From positions 12,174,501 to 12,238,500 of the forward strand of contig CM075202.1 in the NCBI GenBank assembly GCA_037577475.1: DNA of 64,000 nucleotides. Reading direction: 5' to 3'. The first letter of the stretch is position 1. Every line of letters begins with the position of its first letter. The translations under genes were made by a program, and so were the position numbers. Below, piece by piece: positions 1-64,000 of this stretch. A model generated the notes under the pieces. It did not search any database. It was given only the letters and a program-made list of their open reading frames with translations, and was not told the DNA's origin. The DNA is from Chaunax sp. Z400 (taxonomy: Eukaryota; Chordata; Actinopteri; Lophiiformes; Chaunacidae).

Positions 1-821
1 ATCAATCATCATCAACAACTGTTAGAGGAGAGAGAAAAACAGACAAAGAAAAAATAGATAAAACAAACGTACAAAATATACATTTACATACATACACAGC
101 CCCTGTTTTCACTCTCCCTGAGGCTGATGGGATATGGAGTCCAGAAAGAGAGTTGTGTTCAGGGATGGGTTTGTTTTTTTGGGGGGGCGGGGGGTTTCAA
201 ACTGCTGGCCTCAAGGCCACAACACGCACACACACATACACACACACTATTAAAACTATACTTATTCACCAGATGGAGACTGAATACTGTAAAACTGTCA
301 AATAAAACTCCCTCAGTTAATCACTCTCCAACTCTTCCACTCACTCTGAGGAAACAGTGGGAGAGAGCAGAGAGAGGGGAGAGGCAGAGGCAGACAGAAT
401 CACTTTGTAGCCTCAGACCCAAAGAGAGAACAAAAGTCTGTGTTGGTGATAAGAGCCCGAGACAAAATGAAACCGACAGAGAAAAGTAGAGCATGGACAC
501 TGAAAGAGAGACAGAGGCAGGGGCGCAGGAAGAGAGACACACACTGTAGAACAAAATGCACACAATATGCATATGCGGAGACACGGGCCAATGCTTGACG
601 TGTAGCTGGAGATTCAGTGTGAGCGTGAGTGAGCAGGGGTGGAGTGATGCACCATTATGAAGAGCTCTCTTAAGCAGAGGGCCCACCCTCCTTCTTTGCT
701 CGTTTTCCTCTCCCCTCCTCTCCTAGCCCCTCAGGTTCCGATGAGCTACACCTCAGAATGAGCTGATTACACGCCTCTCTTAAGTCACTGATATCATCGG
801 GACAGGAATTACCAGAGGGGT

Positions 822-975
<154 letters not shown>

Positions 976-2177
976 CATAGATAACACTGACTTAAAAGCA
1001 TACAGTATTCCTGCTTGTGAGAGAGAGAGAGAGGAAAAAAGGGAGAGTGATAAAGAGGCACAGCGTGAGACTAAGTGTGTTTTCTGTGTGTGCGTGTGCA
1101 CGTGCGTGTGCGCATGTATACGCACATGCATACACGCGCACACACACTCCTGCTCCCTGTGTCAGCTAAATTGAGCAAATTGTTAGTGGGATGGTGAGAC
1201 AGTGACTTATTACTATTTCACCTGTGCACACAGTGTGAAAAACAACTGATTACAGACTGGTCCAACATGCGGCCACTGGAGGCACTCTGTGCTTTGTGTG
1301 TTTACGCACATTCGTGTGTGCGTGTATGTATGTGTGATTGTGTGTGTGTGTGTGTGTCTTCATTTGTTTCCCCTCACCACCTTACTCAGCTCAATCCCAT
1401 TGAGTCATTTTCCACTTGTGTCATCATTAATTACCTTCACCTTATCTGGGCTAGATAAAAAAAAAAAAAAAATCAATAAAATTATTTTCTTAAAGGCCAT
1501 CTCCCAGTCTGTTTTTGAGGACAGCAAGCATTGCGGGCCGGTAGGGGAGTCATTAATCGAAGGTTGTTATCGGACGTGATGCTGTCCAGACCGGCCTCTC
1601 TCTTTCTCAACACGTCGCACTCCGCGGCAGCTCCGAAGGGAAGGTGACTTTTAAGACGAGAGATATTCATTTGAACGACGGCGGCAGAGAGGGAGTTTGG
1701 ATTTGATGAGATGTGCGAGTGTGTGAGGAATGCATGTATGCGTGTCTATATAGTCACACAGTGCGTGCCTTGCATTCTTAAGTGTCCAGTTATTAGTATT
1801 CAAACACACACACACACACACGCACTGACACACACATATGTTTGCTTTTATTTTTGGAGTGGCATTGATTTTGGCGAGCAGCTGCGATCCATCATGCAGT
1901 GTGGCCTTGATGTTTTGACTTCATGTTATCTCTCTGGTATCGCCACAGTGACCCGCCATTATTTACTGTTGCCGCGGGACGTGTGCGCATCCATTAATTA
2001 ATCAATATGAGGGCATTCTTCCCATGTTGCCCCTAGTCCACCGTATATCCCCTGCTCCGTGGTTAGATGGATGAGGAGAGAAGAGGGCAGTTTTCTTTCT
2101 ACAAACACCACAGCCTCACTATAACAGGACACTAACACAATCTTTACAACTTAGGAAACACTTTCTAAAGGTTTTTC

Positions 2178-2207
2178 TTCTTTCTTTCTTTCTTTCTTTC
2201 TTTCTTT
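2178..2207. repeat. (TTTC)n microsatellite
   Basis: About seven TTTC units. Confidence 0.95.
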
Positions 2208-3083
2208 GAATTTGCAAATCGAATAAAGAAAGTTCTAAATAGTGGAAAAGGGTCACTAAGGTTGACGTTGATGAAGTGTAGTGTAGAGCTGATTTGCAAA
2301 ACACCTAATTTACATTATAAAAGCTTCAGAAAATAAAAGGGATAGTTAGAGCCTGATTCCCCCAGATGATGTAGTAAGTAACTAGACAACTCTGAATGAT
2401 TCTCAATGTTGATTCTGGCTCCAAAGCTGAACAAATGCTTCTTTTTTTTTTAGTACTCCTTTAGGTTGTATTAACTCATACCACGTTTTTGCACTTCCAA
2501 ATTATATGACTTCTATGCTCATGCAGTACAGACTAATCAACTGAATAAAATCAATTTTAAAAAAGACAGGCAGCCTTAGTTCATGCAGTTCTACTATGAA
2601 CAGAAAGCACAACTAAAAAAGTCAAGTATGGAGCCGAAGATGGCTGGAAGAGGCAGGCCGTATGGTCTCTGTTCTGTGGATGAGTTCAGTTTTATTTCTA
2701 CCTTCTATCTCAGCACAGTCTCAGTCAAGGATGCAGTAGAGACAATACGTTAAATGCTGCTTCGATTGTATTTAATCATTTTCAAACACTTATTTCAAAA
2801 GATTTTTCGAGAGCAGTCATGTGGAAAGTCAGACTGAAAGTCAGACCGAACAGCTCAAGCTGTGCAACTGGATGCCAAATGACAAATTATCTGGTTGAAA
2901 TTCCCAATTCTAAATGTAGTCTGAGGCTAATACAGGAGGTATAACTTGGTTTAATATCTGAGCATCTCTAGCATAAAGAAAAATGATGCACTATGCTATC
3001 TCTATCCGTCTATCTATCTTGCAATTTGGGTTGTATCCACATGGTTTAATCCAATATTTGGAAGTCTTCTCAGCAATGCTTAC

Positions 3084-64000
<60,917 letters not shown>

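Overview
The window is a piece of a ray-finned fish (teleost) genome, most likely a spiny-rayed (percomorph) fish. The grounds are a vertebrate gene split into many small GT-AG exons, very dense (CA)n microsatellites (seven arrays longer than about 85 bp), fish-type Tc1-like transposons, and several short interspersed repeats that I recognise as common in teleosts. There are no prokaryotic operons, phage, CRISPR arrays or rRNA/tRNA genes.

One protein-coding gene occupies almost the whole window: nbas (neuroblastoma-amplified sequence homologue), on the minus strand. I could place 33 consecutive internal coding exons (E1 at 61639-61772 down to E33 at 3084-3207, numbered in transcript order within this window). 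All have GT donors and AG acceptors. They join in one unbroken reading frame of 4218 nt (2 nt + 1405 codons + 1 nt), aligning from memory with about residues 127-1530 of the roughly 2370-residue human protein. The first ~126 residues and promoter lie beyond 64000; the last ~840 residues lie beyond position 1. E1-E8 encode the N-terminal WD40-like propeller, E9 a charged linker, and about E14-E29 the helical Sec39 domain. In known biology NBAS joins ZW10 and RINT1 in the NRZ complex that tethers Golgi-derived vesicles at the ER, and it also influences nonsense-mediated decay.

Exons cluster at 3.1-9.8, 14.3-25.9, 33.0-38.8, 46.2-47.1 and 52.3-61.8 kb. The introns hold: a Tc1-like element with long IR/DR-type ends (10957-12082); a second, different Tc1-like fossil (42800-43500); an 82-bp palindromic mini-MITE (40162-40243); two copies of a long fold-back element (5745-6335, 17160-17810); two copies of a ~1 kb non-autonomous element (29025-30405, 48330-49100); a tRNA-derived SINE (50400-50635); two (TATCT)n-tailed retroposon ends; three copies each of two other interspersed families; and low-repeat stretches that could be conserved regulatory elements.

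I found no wholly new gene system. The best leads are CA repeats placed at nbas splice sites (above all the 303-nt intron at 25409-25711, which has one at each end), two in-frame tandem acceptors, the IR/DR Tc1 element, the minimal MITE, and candidate intronic enhancers. Conservation cannot be judged from a single sequence, so the enhancer calls are only suggestions.
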